A stretch of 64,000 nucleotides of DNA, from positions 338,240,793 through 338,304,792 of the forward strand of contig NC_081408.1 of the NCBI RefSeq assembly GCF_030272615.1, written 5' to 3'. Below, piece by piece: positions 23,437 to 34,647 of the stretch. Below the pieces are notes generated by a model that was not told the origin of the DNA, searched no databases, and saw only the letters and a list, made by a program, of their open reading frames with translations. The position numbers and the translations under genes are program-made. The stretch is from Cryptomeria japonica. Its lineage: Eukaryota > Streptophyta > Pinopsida > Cupressales > Cupressaceae. Position 1 is the stretch's first letter. Every line of letters starts with the position of its first letter.

Positions 23437-23739
23437 GATAAAATACCTTTTTTTGTCTTGGATGAATGATTGCTTGGAGTGTGCTTGCTTCTTGCTCGAA
23501 ATGCCTTAGCTCGGAAATCTTCGCACTCTCTGAAAGTTTGAATTCATAGTGAAATGAAATGGAGCCAAAACCTTATTTTATGAAGTCTTTTTTCGCTACC
23601 TACCACATTAATTGCATGTCAGTTATGTATTCACTTAACTTTATTTGTCGATAATAAGTGATTTACAACTTCTTTTCTCTAACCGAGGGAATAATAGCAC
23701 ATGTGTCATTAGATTGCCAAACCCTCAAGACAATTTTCT
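23437..23739 (-). promoter_or_regulatory. ORF1-ORF2 spacer with TATA-like sequence
   Basis: About 300 bases separate the ORF1 stop from the ORF2 start. On the reverse strand TTCATAAAATAAGG (23571-23584) lies about 140 bases before the ORF2 ATG. A segment GGTATTTTATC precedes the ATG directly, as in element B. This could be an internal promoter or leader for ORF2; the sequence alone cannot show it is used. Confidence 0.35.
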
Positions 23740-24897
23740 TCAATTAGATGAAGAACTTCTTGTCGGTGGAGCACTACTTTGTCCTGCCGGTGGAGCATCA
23801 CTTTGTCCTGCCGGTGGAACATTTGTTGGTTCTACCGGTGGAGGAGTATTCCCAATATTTAGATCAGCTTTTTTAATCCATTGCTTTGAGAATTCTTGCT
23901 TAACCTCTTCAACTTTTTCTTTACCTTTCAAGCTAGCACTTTTGTTGTCTACCGGTGTACCTTTACTTCTACAAAATTTAGCAATATGCCCAATCTTGTT
24001 ACATGCATAACAAGTTACACTATTTTTATAAATAGCTTTCCCATAACCTATGTCGGTTTGTGTTCTGCATTGATTTGATAGATGTCCAAATCTTCCACAA
24101 ACATAACATCTTACATTCATTCTGTAGTTTTTAGAGTTATGACCAACTTTGTTGCATTTGGAGCATTGACCAATGGGTGGATTGATATTCTGATAATTCC
24201 TAGATCTACATTCATTTGCCCTATGACCATATTTATTACAGTTAAATCATTTTCCATTGAATTTATAAGTATTAGGTGGTCTTACCGGTTTGCTGTGATC
24301 CTGAGTATTTGCAGTACCGGAACTTTCTCCAACTTCAAATCCAATTCCAGAAGTGTCTCCTTTGGGTTTTTGATTCTTCAATAAGGTACCAAGTTCTTCT
24401 GAACTTTTCTTGAATTTTTCTTTATGTTGATTTGTAGTTTCCAATTCCCTTTCCAAGATTTCTTTTTGTCTCATTAGTTCATTTGAGTCATTCTGAGTAT
24501 GCATCAAATCTGTCTTCAACATGTCATTTTCATAGCTAAGTCTTGTGTTCTCATTTGCTGCATCACTTAGTCTTCTGGTCAATTCTTCTTCATTCTTCTT
24601 TCTGTCCTCAGTCTCTTTGCAAAATCTCATAGTCATATCCTGCATTTCATTTTTTGTTGTCATGATCTCTTGTTTCAACTTGCTTATCATATCATTAAGT
24701 GATTCCTTTTCATCATTCTTATTTTGCAATTTTTCACAGAGTTCTCTTCTCTTACTTCTTGTAACAGTAAGATTTTCTTGAAGTGCCTGAATGATATCCT
24801 GAGCTGCTCTTAAATCATCTTCTAATTTGATATTTTTCAACTTCTCTGCATCATAGTCAGTAAGAGCTCCTTCAAGTTACTTCATCAGATTTTCCAT
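23740..24897 (-). pseudogene. ORF1 of element A: gag-like coiled-coil and zinc-knuckle protein
   Basis: Starts at ATG 24895-24897 and runs 386 codons to the stop at 23740. Residues 1-200 are Glu/Lys/Leu-rich heptad-like sequence, probably coiled coil. Four CCHC boxes follow. In order, the first has its leading Cys codon turned into TGA (24247-24249), the second has its last Cys changed to Tyr, and the third (CYVCGRFGHLSNQC) and fourth (CYACNKIGHIAKFC) are intact. An early TAA at 24877-24879 stands where CAA is expected from element B. The tail has short PPAGQS-type repeats. It probably binds element RNA and forms particles, as gag does; there is no recognisable capsid signature. Confidence 0.82.
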
Positions 24898-24954
24898 CTT
24901 TACCCGTGTCAAGATCTTCCTCAAGCTGTTAGGCTTCTGAAAATAGAGGACCAG

Positions 24955-24966
24955 GCTCTGATACCA
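24955..24966 (-). promoter_or_regulatory. Primer-binding site of element A (initiator Met tRNA)
   Basis: Reverse strand TGGTATCAGAGC, two bases inside the 5' LTR, the usual plant initiator-Met tRNA site. Confidence 0.92.
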
Positions 24967-24968
24967 AT

Positions 24969-25778
24969 TGTTAGGGTTCCCACAGATACTGAGAGGGGGG
25001 GGTGAATCAGTATCTAACCGGTATTCAAATTTTCTTAAGTTAAAACATGCAGAACATAAAGTAGCAGTGTACCAGTATGCAAGAATTAATGTAATAAACA
25101 GAATCAAAAACATCCACATGAAAAGAACACCATAACACAAGATATTTAACGAGGAAACCTGATGTGGGAAAAACCTCGGTGGGATTTGTGACCCACAATA
25201 TTCACTTACTGGCCAATAAGAGAATATTACTTACAATAGGGGCCTGCACATGCAGGAAGGCCAATTGCCTAGAGCTGACTGCTCAATGAGAAGTCACACT
25301 GACTTACAATAAGGATTATACTAATCCAATGACTTGTACTGCTTTACAATAGCATCTCCAATGCCAGATTCAGTATCGGTTCTTTCTCTATTCTTTACAT
25401 ATATCCTTAACCTATATTTCGCACACTAGGTCTGCCTAATAATTTTCCTTTTTGTTCGCTTACTTACCTTTTCAAATGTCTACAATGATCTCTTTTATAT
25501 ACAAGAGTCATTTTACAATTTTCCAAGTCGGCTTGCAATAATAATCAAAATATTACATATCAAAAATCTTGTCGGCCTTTGTGCCGGTATACATCTTTTC
25601 TTCTATGCCGGTGCCGGTGCCGGTGTAGAGTGATCTTGTTGATGTCGGTTGACTGTCTTGCTTGAATAATGCTTTGTCGGTATGATGTCTTGTCGGTGCC
25701 ATAGGATTGCAAGGCTGCCATCAATGACAAAACCTTCAATCACACACAATATCTCATTGGAGTTTCCATATGCTAACA
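24969..25778 (-). repeat. 5' LTR of element A
   Basis: 810 bp, same length as the 3' LTR. Plus-strand end TATGCTAACA at 25778, followed by the AACAA flank. Confidence 0.95.
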
Positions 25779-25975
25779 AACAAAGCTACGGTTTGGAAGT
25801 TTGATTTCCCTCCATTTCTCTCATTTTTGACGTGTTTTATTTTATCAACTTGGTTTATCGGCTTAGTCATCATCAGGTTTACACTTCATCAAGTGGGTAT
25901 TTCTAAAATTGCCACCATATTTTCACCCATCTTCTGAGATTTCTAACCATATAATTTTTGTAAAATTTAAACAAC

Positions 25976-27271
25976 AATAACATATTATTATTGAATTTCT
26001 TTTACCAGTGTCTCCATAGTTCTCATAGACATAAGTGCACCATTTTTTTAATAACTTTTGATATACTTATCCAAATTTTTTTTTTAAAATTATATTATTG
26101 TAGTGCACTTGATTCTTTACAATTTAAAAAAAAAAATTGTATTTTCGATTTGTTTAGTGCAACTTATGCTTCACGCACGAACAGGTACCTAATTTTCAAG
26201 ATGTGCTCAATTGGAAAAATCATAAAAAAAAAATACTCAACAAAAAATTACAAAAAAATACACATCTTCTAGTGCTCACTCTTAACTATCTTTCTGCCAA
26301 AGGATTTGTCAAAATACTAAATCTAACTATGACTTTTTTGATGCGCACATCAGACATTATGTTATATTTTTCAAAAAAAATCAGGGTCTGTTTTTCGTGC
26401 GCGAAGGATTTGACCCCCTTAATCTTATCCAATTTTGAAAAAGTTTCGTAGTTTGGAAACTAGATTTAGAGTACTACAATATTTGTTTTCTTATTATCTT
26501 CATATCTTGAGTGGATGACTTTCAAATTTTCCCTCCAAGTTCAGGTTCACCTGATTTCAGAAAAAAAAAAAAAGTGTCCACTTATACCCCCCTTTTTGAC
26601 CACCATCTTTGTGCACTTACCCAACATTAACATATTAATATTGAATTTCTTTTACTAATGTCTCTAGAATTCTCAGAGATAGACATGTCCCATTCTTTTA
26701 ATAACTTATAAACTAGTCCAAAATTGAAACAAATTATGTATTATTGTTCTACACTTCATTCGTTACACTTTAAAAATTAAAAAAATTGAATTTTTTATTA
26801 TTTTGGTGCAAGTTATGTGATGTGCATGAATGGGTACCTGATTTTTAGAATGCGTCCACTTTGAAAAATCATAAAAAAAAATACTCAACATAAAATTTTT
26901 AAAAAATACACAAATTATAGTGCTTAGTATTAACTATCTTTCTACCAAATGGTTTTTCAAAATACTAAATGAAATTTATCTTTTTGATGTGCACATCAGA
27001 CACTATGTTATGTTTTGCTGAAAAAAATAAGAACACTTTTGTGTGCGCAAAATATTTGACCCCCTTAATCTTATCCAGTTTTAAAAAATGTTAGTAGTTT
27101 GGAAACGCGATTCAAAGTACTACAGTCTTTGTTCTTTGGGTATCCTCAAATTTTAATTGGACGAGTATCAAATTGCTCCTATAAGTTTAGGTTTAGTTGA
27201 TTTCAGAGAAAAAAAAAAAGTGTCCTTATACCCCCCTTTTTGTTCACCATCTTGGTGCACTTACCCGACAT
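25976..27271. repeat. Tandem dimer of a ~650-bp AT-rich unit
   Basis: The segment 25976-26625 recurs at 26626-27271 in diverged form. Both contain ACATATTA.TATTGAATTTCTT at the start, a TTTTTGATG.GCACATCAGACA segment, GACCCCCTTAATCTTATCCA, and end with AAGTGTCC.CTTATACCCCCC and GTGCACTTACCC. No convincing coding frame. The end motif CTTGGTGCACTTACCCG (27251-27267) is found again at 49632-49648. Confidence 0.75.
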
Positions 27272-28226
27272 TTGTTTCATCAAAAGAATAACTCATAATC
27301 TCCTAAGACATATCTAGAACAAAACTAATTTTGATCGATGATAGGTTTCTCCAGAGCAATCAACAAAAGTACTTTCAAACTAGGTAAAAAACACCAAACC
27401 ACCAAAAACACATCATTTCATATCTTCTCATCAACATAATGTGAACCTGTAAAAAATTTTATATCATAATATCAAGAGAAAATATTTGAGCCACCATTTG
27501 TACATTAACTGATCCTATACAGATCTTCATTAAGAGCCAGAGCAATATGAGATTGACAAAGGTTTGACATTCATGACAAAAATGACATCCATATGTGTAA
27601 CAATTACCATGTTAATTACATTATATAAAACTTAGAGATTAAGCTAGTGTTGTAGAGATCAATAGTGTAATTGTGCAGGCTTAGGCATAGATGCACACTC
27701 CCATTAGGCTAACTGCAAAAAAGGATCAACTAACATTTTTGGGCATGATTACAAATCTTTTCTTGGAATGCCTCATCAATACTAATAATGACTTAGTGCT
27801 TGTTATCATAAAGTACATTCTAGGTGAAGATTTTCTTGTTAGCGAGGACCATTACTAGGTAAATACTGATATTGTTTATCACTTCTTGGGCTCCCTACTG
27901 GACCTAGAGGTGTCAAAGGATGATATTGCAAGGATGAATAGAGGCCTATTTGGAAATGAGTACATTGGTGGGTTGGACGAGGTTCTATCAGTGGTGCAAT
28001 TAATTTAATTGTAGAATTTATAGAAAACTATGTAATACAACTATATAATAAGGTCCAATCACAATATTACAACTCCACTCAAGTTGCAATAATTTTTCAT
28101 AAGTTTTCATTCATGCATTTGATAGTACAAAAGAAGATAGGAAGATCTTGAGAGTATCATTTTTTATATTAGTGATGATCACACACATGAACTATAGAGT
28201 TTGTGTAAGGTTTCTTTTAATTGTTT
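27272..28226. other. AT-rich intergenic sequence
   Basis: No supported gene, repeat or element boundary seen. Confidence 0.4.
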
Positions 28227-28383
28227 TGTTATAAGTTTGGTTGTCATTGCACCAAAAGATTGACCTATTAATGCCTGATACAACCACTAGACATAGAATC
28301 CATAGGAGGCGGTTAAGCCAAGTCACAAACATGAGCACTGCACTGCATAGCACAAGGAGACCAAGGGCGCACACCTTGCAACA
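28227..28383 (-). repeat. 3' LTR of the TRIM element
   Basis: 157 bp; matches 28441-28599 with substitutions and small indels. Shares the GCACCAAAAGAT and AGGCGGTTAAGCCA segments. Confidence 0.9.
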
Positions 28384-28440
28384 ATCCTCCCCCAAGTGCA
28401 AGCGAGGGGTTTGAACCTATGACCAAGCTCTGATACCACT

Positions 28441-28599
28441 TGTTACAAGTGTGGTTCTCATTGCACCAAAAGATCAACCTATTAATGCCCAATGCAACCA
28501 CTAGACTTAAAGAATCCACAAGAGGCGGTTAAGCCATGTCACAAACCCAAGCACTGTGTTGTACAACACAAGGAGACCAAGGGTGCACACCTTGCAACA
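28441..28599 (-). repeat. 5' LTR of the TRIM element
   Basis: 159 bp, directly next to the primer-binding site at 28427-28438. Confidence 0.9.
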
Positions 28600-31500
28600 T
28601 GTTCTACCATTATTTGGCTAGAAAGAACATCACATTTGGTCAAATAATTGTACATCATAATTTAATAACTTGCAAATGTTTTATTGGTTGGGTACGTTGC
28701 ATATTGAGATGATTGGTGTTGAACATATATGAAATTTCTCGAAGGTTGGGCATGGAAAGGGAAAGCATGATGGTGTGGAAGTACGTATTAAAAGAGACTT
28801 AACATGACAACATTTGAAGTATAAATTTAATGCATAGTTGACATGTGCGACATCTATCATCAAATTGTGTAACACTACAGGAGGTCTAGGTAACAAAGGT
28901 AAGTCTATAGTTTGCAAGTAGATTTTGGTGGTTGGTAGATGAAACTAAAATTGAAAACTATGAAGAATATTATACATTGATTGGATAGAGTAAGATACAT
29001 GGCATGTACATCATCCCAATATGATTTCTCTCAAGTGATGTTTAGTCCATCATGACACATTCTTTTAATATTTTCTTTTAGAGAGGCCTCATTGAGTCCA
29101 TTTCTCCCAAGAACTCTCTTGAGGGGATATCAATTTTGTTGACATCTCTTTCCTTCTAAGTGATCAAAACAACCTACCATTGAAGCTTTATATGATCCTA
29201 TTTTTTATTTTTCTTCAACACAATTCCAATTAGTCACAACATTGTCTCAAAGAGGGAAAATGTATTTAAGTCTAATATTTCCCTAGTATACCTTCTCATT
29301 GACTAAATAACCACATCACCTAGTCAATCCCCTTCACTTTATGTCTTCTATCTAATTAAGTAGTAATACTATTTAATTCTAGTAACTTTTTCCATCTTAT
29401 ATAATTAAATAATTTATTATTATTTACACCTATTTTCCACCTCATACATGGCTCAAATAATTAAATATTATTATTAATTAGTCATAGCTATATTTTCTGT
29501 ACCAACTTTCAAGAACAAAGGGTTCCTATGTGTACACGTGTCCCCTACATCCTTCATGGTTGCAACAACTTACTATTGTTGGTGATAACAACTCTCTATT
29601 CTCTCTTCAATCATAGGGAATTCCTCACATTTATCCTTAATATTGATCTTCTTGTCACATCTCCACCATCCATTGATTTTCCTAAATATCTATAAATTGA
29701 GGTACACCAACATCCATTCTATCCATTTCATTTGAGCTAGCTATATCCTATGGCAAAAAGTGCCTTTTGTGCAACAAAATCATCCAATGATTTGATTATT
29801 TGTGTTATTATTTTATTTTAAATTATTTTGTGTGTTGTATATGAGGTTTAATTTGGTTTGATTAGGAACTATCATTTGCATGTGCTTCCAATTTGATTTT
29901 CAAAGTATTATCCTACAAAATTACATATCAATAAGTGGCACACTATTTTTCTATGTTTGGCTCACAACCCAATACTTATTTCTACCATTTTCACATTCAT
30001 TTGCACCTACTTGCATGCATTCAAAATCATCTCACTCCCATTTATAATCACTATTATATATTCACCATTATGAACCATTTAGATAACAACCATATTTTCA
30101 GCCATCTCCACAAATTTGATGCTTGCCTCAAACCCAAAACCTGCCTATCCTAGGTCAATCAAAAGTGGTGTGCAATTGGCCCAAATTCTAATTTTAATTT
30201 TTGTTCTCCTAGTCAATGTGAGTTGACTTGGTACATCTTTGTGTGATGTATCACTTCATATTAGTATTTAAAGGCATTCATTTGTATAACTAATTGATAT
30301 GTTAAAATAAAGAAAACATCTAGAGAACAAAGATTATTCATCCTAGAAACATTTTTCTTTGGATCTTAAAAAGGATCTTACTCTACATTAGGATCACATA
30401 GGACATCTACAAGTGTATGCATTATCTACTACCATTTATTTAAATCCATAAAAATAATATATAAGTGAGGTTGATCTAAGAGAGCTTGACCCTAGTGATC
30501 TAATAACTTCCCCTATATTGTTTTTATTTACTATAATCCTTAATCATTAGTAGATACCAAATATTATGGTAAATTATGTTTCAAAATTTTATTATCTTTC
30601 AAATTAAATATATGCATCAAATGTTAAATATACATCACATTGTCAAAGTTCGGCTTCTTTGGATTGATTTGTAAAAGATTCCAAGTCTATTCTTATTTCA
30701 AGTTAGCAAGCACATCATAAGCATGAATTTATTAATTGGGGTGAATTGATTTTTCACATCTTCAAAATTTATGTCTGTTCACTGAATTGAGACCTAAATA
30801 ATATATCCACTACATTTAATTTATAAAATTTAATATTTCAATTTATCAACCAAGTTCCTTAATTTAGATCTAAGTTAATTGCATGATTATTATATGCATT
30901 CATTTAGTTAGCCTAGATTTGTATAAAAGGGATTTTATTCTCTTATCTAGCTTAGTCTCTCACATCCTACGATGCTTGAAAGTTGGGAGACACTCTTACA
31001 TCATCCCCTTTATGGGCTACACTAGATCATCATGCTCATCACCATTTGTGTAAGCTTGTTTAGTGATTGAGAGTGTATGCCACTTTTATCATCTATATGA
31101 CAATCGTTGGTGAAGTCTATTTAAAGTGGATATCTCTTTAGCACTATTTGTCAAATGCCAATCTAGTGAAGCACTTTCTCAAGAAACCTCTCTATATTAA
31201 TAGTCAACCTCCTAATAAACCATCTGGATTGCCTAATCCTATCTAATTAAAGATGATTGTCTACATGCATAGGAAACTACCTATTTGGCATCCATGTGAT
31301 GTTGGGGAAGAGATAATTGAAATCATATTTTCATGCTTGAAGGGATCTACCCCTCACCCCCCATAAATCAAACTTTTGATGATGGCAATCTAAGATAAAA
31401 TTTGGGGTATGTGAACATGCTCTTACACCCAGTTGTACAAAAGTGATGTAACCTTAATACTAAACCATGTGCCATCAATAAATTGATTTAAATCACTATA

Positions 31501-31699
31501 CAACAAAATGAGGATGTCAACAACAAAGAGTGACCACTTGTATCCATGACACACATTTCATTGATATATTATTGTATAGGTGACCCCATGTTGATCATGA
31601 CCCACTCACTTGTTACATCAGCACTCACATTTTTCCTTATTGATCTGGTAATATCATTCCTTAACATTTTGTCCAACCTATGTGCTTACCATTGTAATC
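28600..31699. other. AT-rich intergenic sequence, nothing recognised
   Basis: About 3.1 kb with only short chance frames. No direct-repeat pair, splice-linked exons or element ends were found by eye. Confidence 0.4.
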
Positions 31700-32060
31700 T
31701 TTCAAGATGATTTACTTGCTTCTCACATAACACACTCCATATAATTGTCAGTTTACATGATTTTTCCCTCTCCTCGAATTCCTAATTGAAAGAAAAATCT
31801 TCTATCATTCTCATTCTTATATTTTACTTGCTTCTCACACAATGCACTCCATATAATTGTCACTTTACACGATTTTTCCTTCTTCTTGAATTCCTTACAA
31901 ATGGAAGATACAACCAATTGAAAAAAGAATATTCTATCATTATCATTCTTATAATTTACGTGCTTCTCACATAATGTACTCCATATAATTATTACTTTAC
32001 ACAAATTTTCCCTCTCCTCGAATTCCTTACATTCCTTACATATGAAAGATGAACCAATTG
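31700..32060. repeat. Short tandem repeat, unit about 110-150 bp, three copies
   Basis: The segment TTACTTGCTTCTCACA.AA followed by ACTCCATATAATTGTCA and TTTTTCC(C/T)TC recurs at about 31708, 31823 and 31957, ending each time in GAATTCCTTACA or a close variant. Units differ by indels. Confidence 0.7.
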
Positions 32061-32274
32061 AAAGAAAAATATTGTATTGCTATCAATAAAATCAAATTAT
32101 GAGCATAGATTCGCATGAGAAAAAGTGGAGGAAGCAGCCCTTATGAGCACCCAAAGGTCATGGGACCCCACGCTAACTTTGGCATTTTGCATGTTGTGCT
32201 GGGACTCTACGTACACGTTAACATGCATATCTCTTTCATTTCAATGAGGTGCCAAAAATGTTCACGTCAATTTG

Positions 32275-32559
32275 TTAGCGATAAAAAAATCCACGCCATC
32301 TTTCCTTATTCGATTGGCTAGCTTTTACATTTTCCATCATTGTCTGATTATCATCTTGTTCTTTTTTTCCTGAGTAGACGTAGGTAACAAGAAAAGCATC
32401 GTCAGTAAAGAATAATGGCCTATGTATTCGGAGAAGCTGTTGTAAGAAAAAAATTGTGAGATCGTTGTTGAGACGACTGTTCAGAAATAAATCATCAACT
32501 ATAATGACAGTTGAATATGTGAATGAAATAATTTTAATGATGTTTATGAGATCAAACAA
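32275..32559 (-). CDS. Unrecognised open frame, doubtful
   Basis: 94-codon reverse-strand open frame of mixed composition (for example FFLQQLLRIHRPLFFTDDAF). I recognise no domain. It is isolated and may be a chance frame or a fragment of a lost gene. Confidence 0.15.
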   Translation of the reverse strand: MFDLINIIKIISFTYSTVIIVDDLFLNSRLNNDLTIFFLQQLLRIHRPLFFTDDAFLVTYVYSGKKEQDDNQTMMENVKASQSNKERWRGFFYR

Positions 32560-33002
32560 TGTAAGGGATAAAAAGATTTGAGTAATCTTTAATTCATTGT
32601 GTTTGATTTAGATCAGCTATTAGTATATTTTCGTATGTTTCTTAGATATTAGATCATTGTGATAATTTGTTGCTTAATATTGTATAAACTATTTAAGTCA
32701 AGGTTACGTTATTTCTATACACAAAATACTCATCTAAAACGAAACCTTGTGCAAAATTTAAAAACTGGAAAAAAAATAGCTTCAAACAAGAACACCCAAT
32801 GACAACATATCTCAATAAAAATTGTCAAATCTTTGGTCGTAAAACCATTGTCTCTAATATAAAATATTCGGCACATTCAACCAACAGAAAAGTTTAATGC
32901 AATACTTACAAATTCGCCTCTAGGTGTACACAAGACTCACATATGGATTTTAACTCACCTTTCTCTATCACCTTTCTCTCCTTTTCCTCAACTCTCTCTC
33001 TC
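32560..33002. other. Intergenic DNA ending in a CT-rich stretch
   Basis: No gene. From about 32955 the sequence becomes CT-rich; element C begins at 33003 and the CT-rich DNA continues beyond its far end at 46469. Confidence 0.5.
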
Positions 33003-34021
33003 TGTTGGCATAAGGCACTAGTCTAGTGATGCTCCGGTGAAGATAGGTGATGTCTGATGCATGATATTGCTTAGGAGTGGTCATTGATGGCAACTCAACC
33101 TATTGATCTTATCCAGTATGGAGTTTTGGTGCAAGTCTATCAGTCACACTCTATGTACAATTTTGGTGAACAGTTCTCATTTCCGGTGATGTGTTTTTGG
33201 TTTTTGTAATATGAGTTTAGTTGATTAAGTATTAGAAGCAGATTCTCATGCAATATCATCCTCCGATGTTGATTCTTTAGCATGTTAGAAAGTCTGGTAG
33301 CTGGTAGAGCAATAAAACAGGATCGTCTTCATTATTGGTGATGTATCATGTGGTCTGGATTTCTCGAGGTGATTTCAGTGGTTGTTGGTAAGTTTGAGGT
33401 AATTGGACCGACTTATGGGAAGCATGTGATCATATGTTTTGGATCCAAAATATTATTTTGTGAAGATTTGAGCCGACTTGAAGCTACATGTTTCATATTT
33501 TGATAATTTGTGAAGTCGACATGTGGGAGATCAATTTTGCTAGCGCAGATTTATAAGATTGACTTTGTTAATTATTTTATGTGTGGAAATGATGTATGAG
33601 ATGTTTTTGGGAGCGATTGAGTGCAGTTTCATGTGCGCACCTTCAATTTTGTTGATCTGGTAATCGATAACAAGGCAGAACAAAGAAATTTATCATAATA
33701 GTACAGTGGATCACTTTGTGCCTAACCGAAACTGTTATTTGGCATAGTCAGATGTTTTTATTCAGTTCATTACTCATTGTAATCATTTTCTATTAGCCTA
33801 TAAGGCAGTTAGCCTTCCTTCGGGTTGTAGCCCTTTTGTAATTAAGCAATGAACTCTAGGCAGTATGCCTAAATGCATGTGCATTCCAACTCATGTAATA
33901 TTGTTTTACTACTAGCCATAGTATAATGATATTGTGGGTTCAAATCCCACCATGTTTTTTCCCTTTTTGGGTTTCCACGTAAAAATATTGGTGTTATGGT
34001 TATGTGTTTGTTTTCTTTGTC
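33003..34021 (+). repeat. 5' LTR of element C, 3' end deleted
   Basis: Matches 45318 to about 46353 up to TTTTCTTTGTC at 34021. The remaining ~115 bases of the LTR and the primer site are missing, and the sequence jumps into ORF1 linker. Confidence 0.88.
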
Positions 34022-34647
34022 AGAGACATGGGAAAGACACAAGAGGAATTGGATATGAGAAAGGAGAATCATCCAGTTCTGGATAGAGCAATGCAAAATC
34101 TAATCATCAGGAGAACAAGAAACCTCTGGTAAGATAGCCTAATGCCTATAAATTCAATGGTACATTTTTTACTTGCAATAAATTTGGTCATGTGGAAAAT
34201 CAATGTAGAAGTAGGATGAATAATGGGATGATGAATAATGTGATGAATAATAGTCCTGCCTTTACCGGTCAATGTTTCAAATGCAACAATTTTGGACATA
34301 AGTCAAATATGTGCAGAATGATGATCAATTTCCATAATAAGAGATGTTTTGCATGTGGGATGTTTGGACATATATCTAACCAATGCAGGATGAGACCAAA
34401 TCAAATGAATTTCAGGCCTATGCAAAGGAATGTTGTCTATCATGCATGTAACAAAGTAGGTCATATTTCAAGGCATTGTAGAAGCAAGAATGCAAAGGTG
34501 AACAAGAACAAATCTAATGAGAAAGGCAAAACAAAGGTAGATGAAATCAGAGATCAACATAAGAATATGTGGGTAAAGAAAGAAGATCAGAATGTGCAGA
34601 ATGGCTCCACACATAAATCTAGTGATGGAACCTCATTCGGTAACTAG
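34022..34647 (+). pseudogene. ORF1 remnant of element C: zinc-knuckle part only
   Basis: Begins abruptly in the linker before the knuckles; the coiled-coil half has been deleted. The first CCHC box has lost its leading Cys (Phe), the second (CFKCNNFGHKSNMC) and third (CFACGMFGHISNQC) are intact, and the fourth has its first Cys changed to Tyr. A Lys-rich tail ends at the stop 34645-34647. By analogy with gag it would have bound RNA. Confidence 0.75.

Larger units (their letters stand above)
19204..25778 (-). mobile_element. Element A: complete pol-less LTR retrotransposon with two long ORFs
   Basis: Two 810-bp LTRs (19204-20013 and 24969-25778) flank an internal region read on the reverse strand. 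The primer site matches TGGTATCAGAGC exactly (24955-24966) and the polypurine tract lies at 20014-20025. The flanks are GACAA and AACAA, a 5-bp target duplication with one mismatch. Inside are ORF1 (coiled coil plus zinc knuckles) and ORF2 (unknown). There is no recognisable protease, reverse transcriptase, RNase H or integrase in the 4.9 kb between the LTRs. This matches the definition of a TR-GAG-type non-autonomous element. LTR similarity to element F suggests a copia-type helper. Confidence 0.92.
28227..28599 (-). mobile_element. TRIM-type miniature LTR retrotransposon
   Basis: Two short LTRs (28227-28383, 157 bp; 28441-28599, 159 bp; ends TGTTGCAAGG and (C/T)AACA on the reverse strand) flank only 57 bases of internal DNA. 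That internal DNA has an exact TGGTATCAGAGC primer site on the reverse strand (28427-28438) and a GGGGGAGGAT polypurine tract (28384-28395). The flanks TGTTT (28222-28226) and TGTTC (28600-28604) make a 5-bp duplication with one mismatch. The element encodes nothing and would be copied by another element's enzymes. TRIMs are usually under about 1 kb, and this is at the small end. Confidence 0.88.

Noticed and set aside
32998-33002. CTCTC as a firm target duplication of element C
   Set aside because: The far flank is TTCTC and the surrounding DNA is CT-rich, so agreement at four of five bases is expected by chance.
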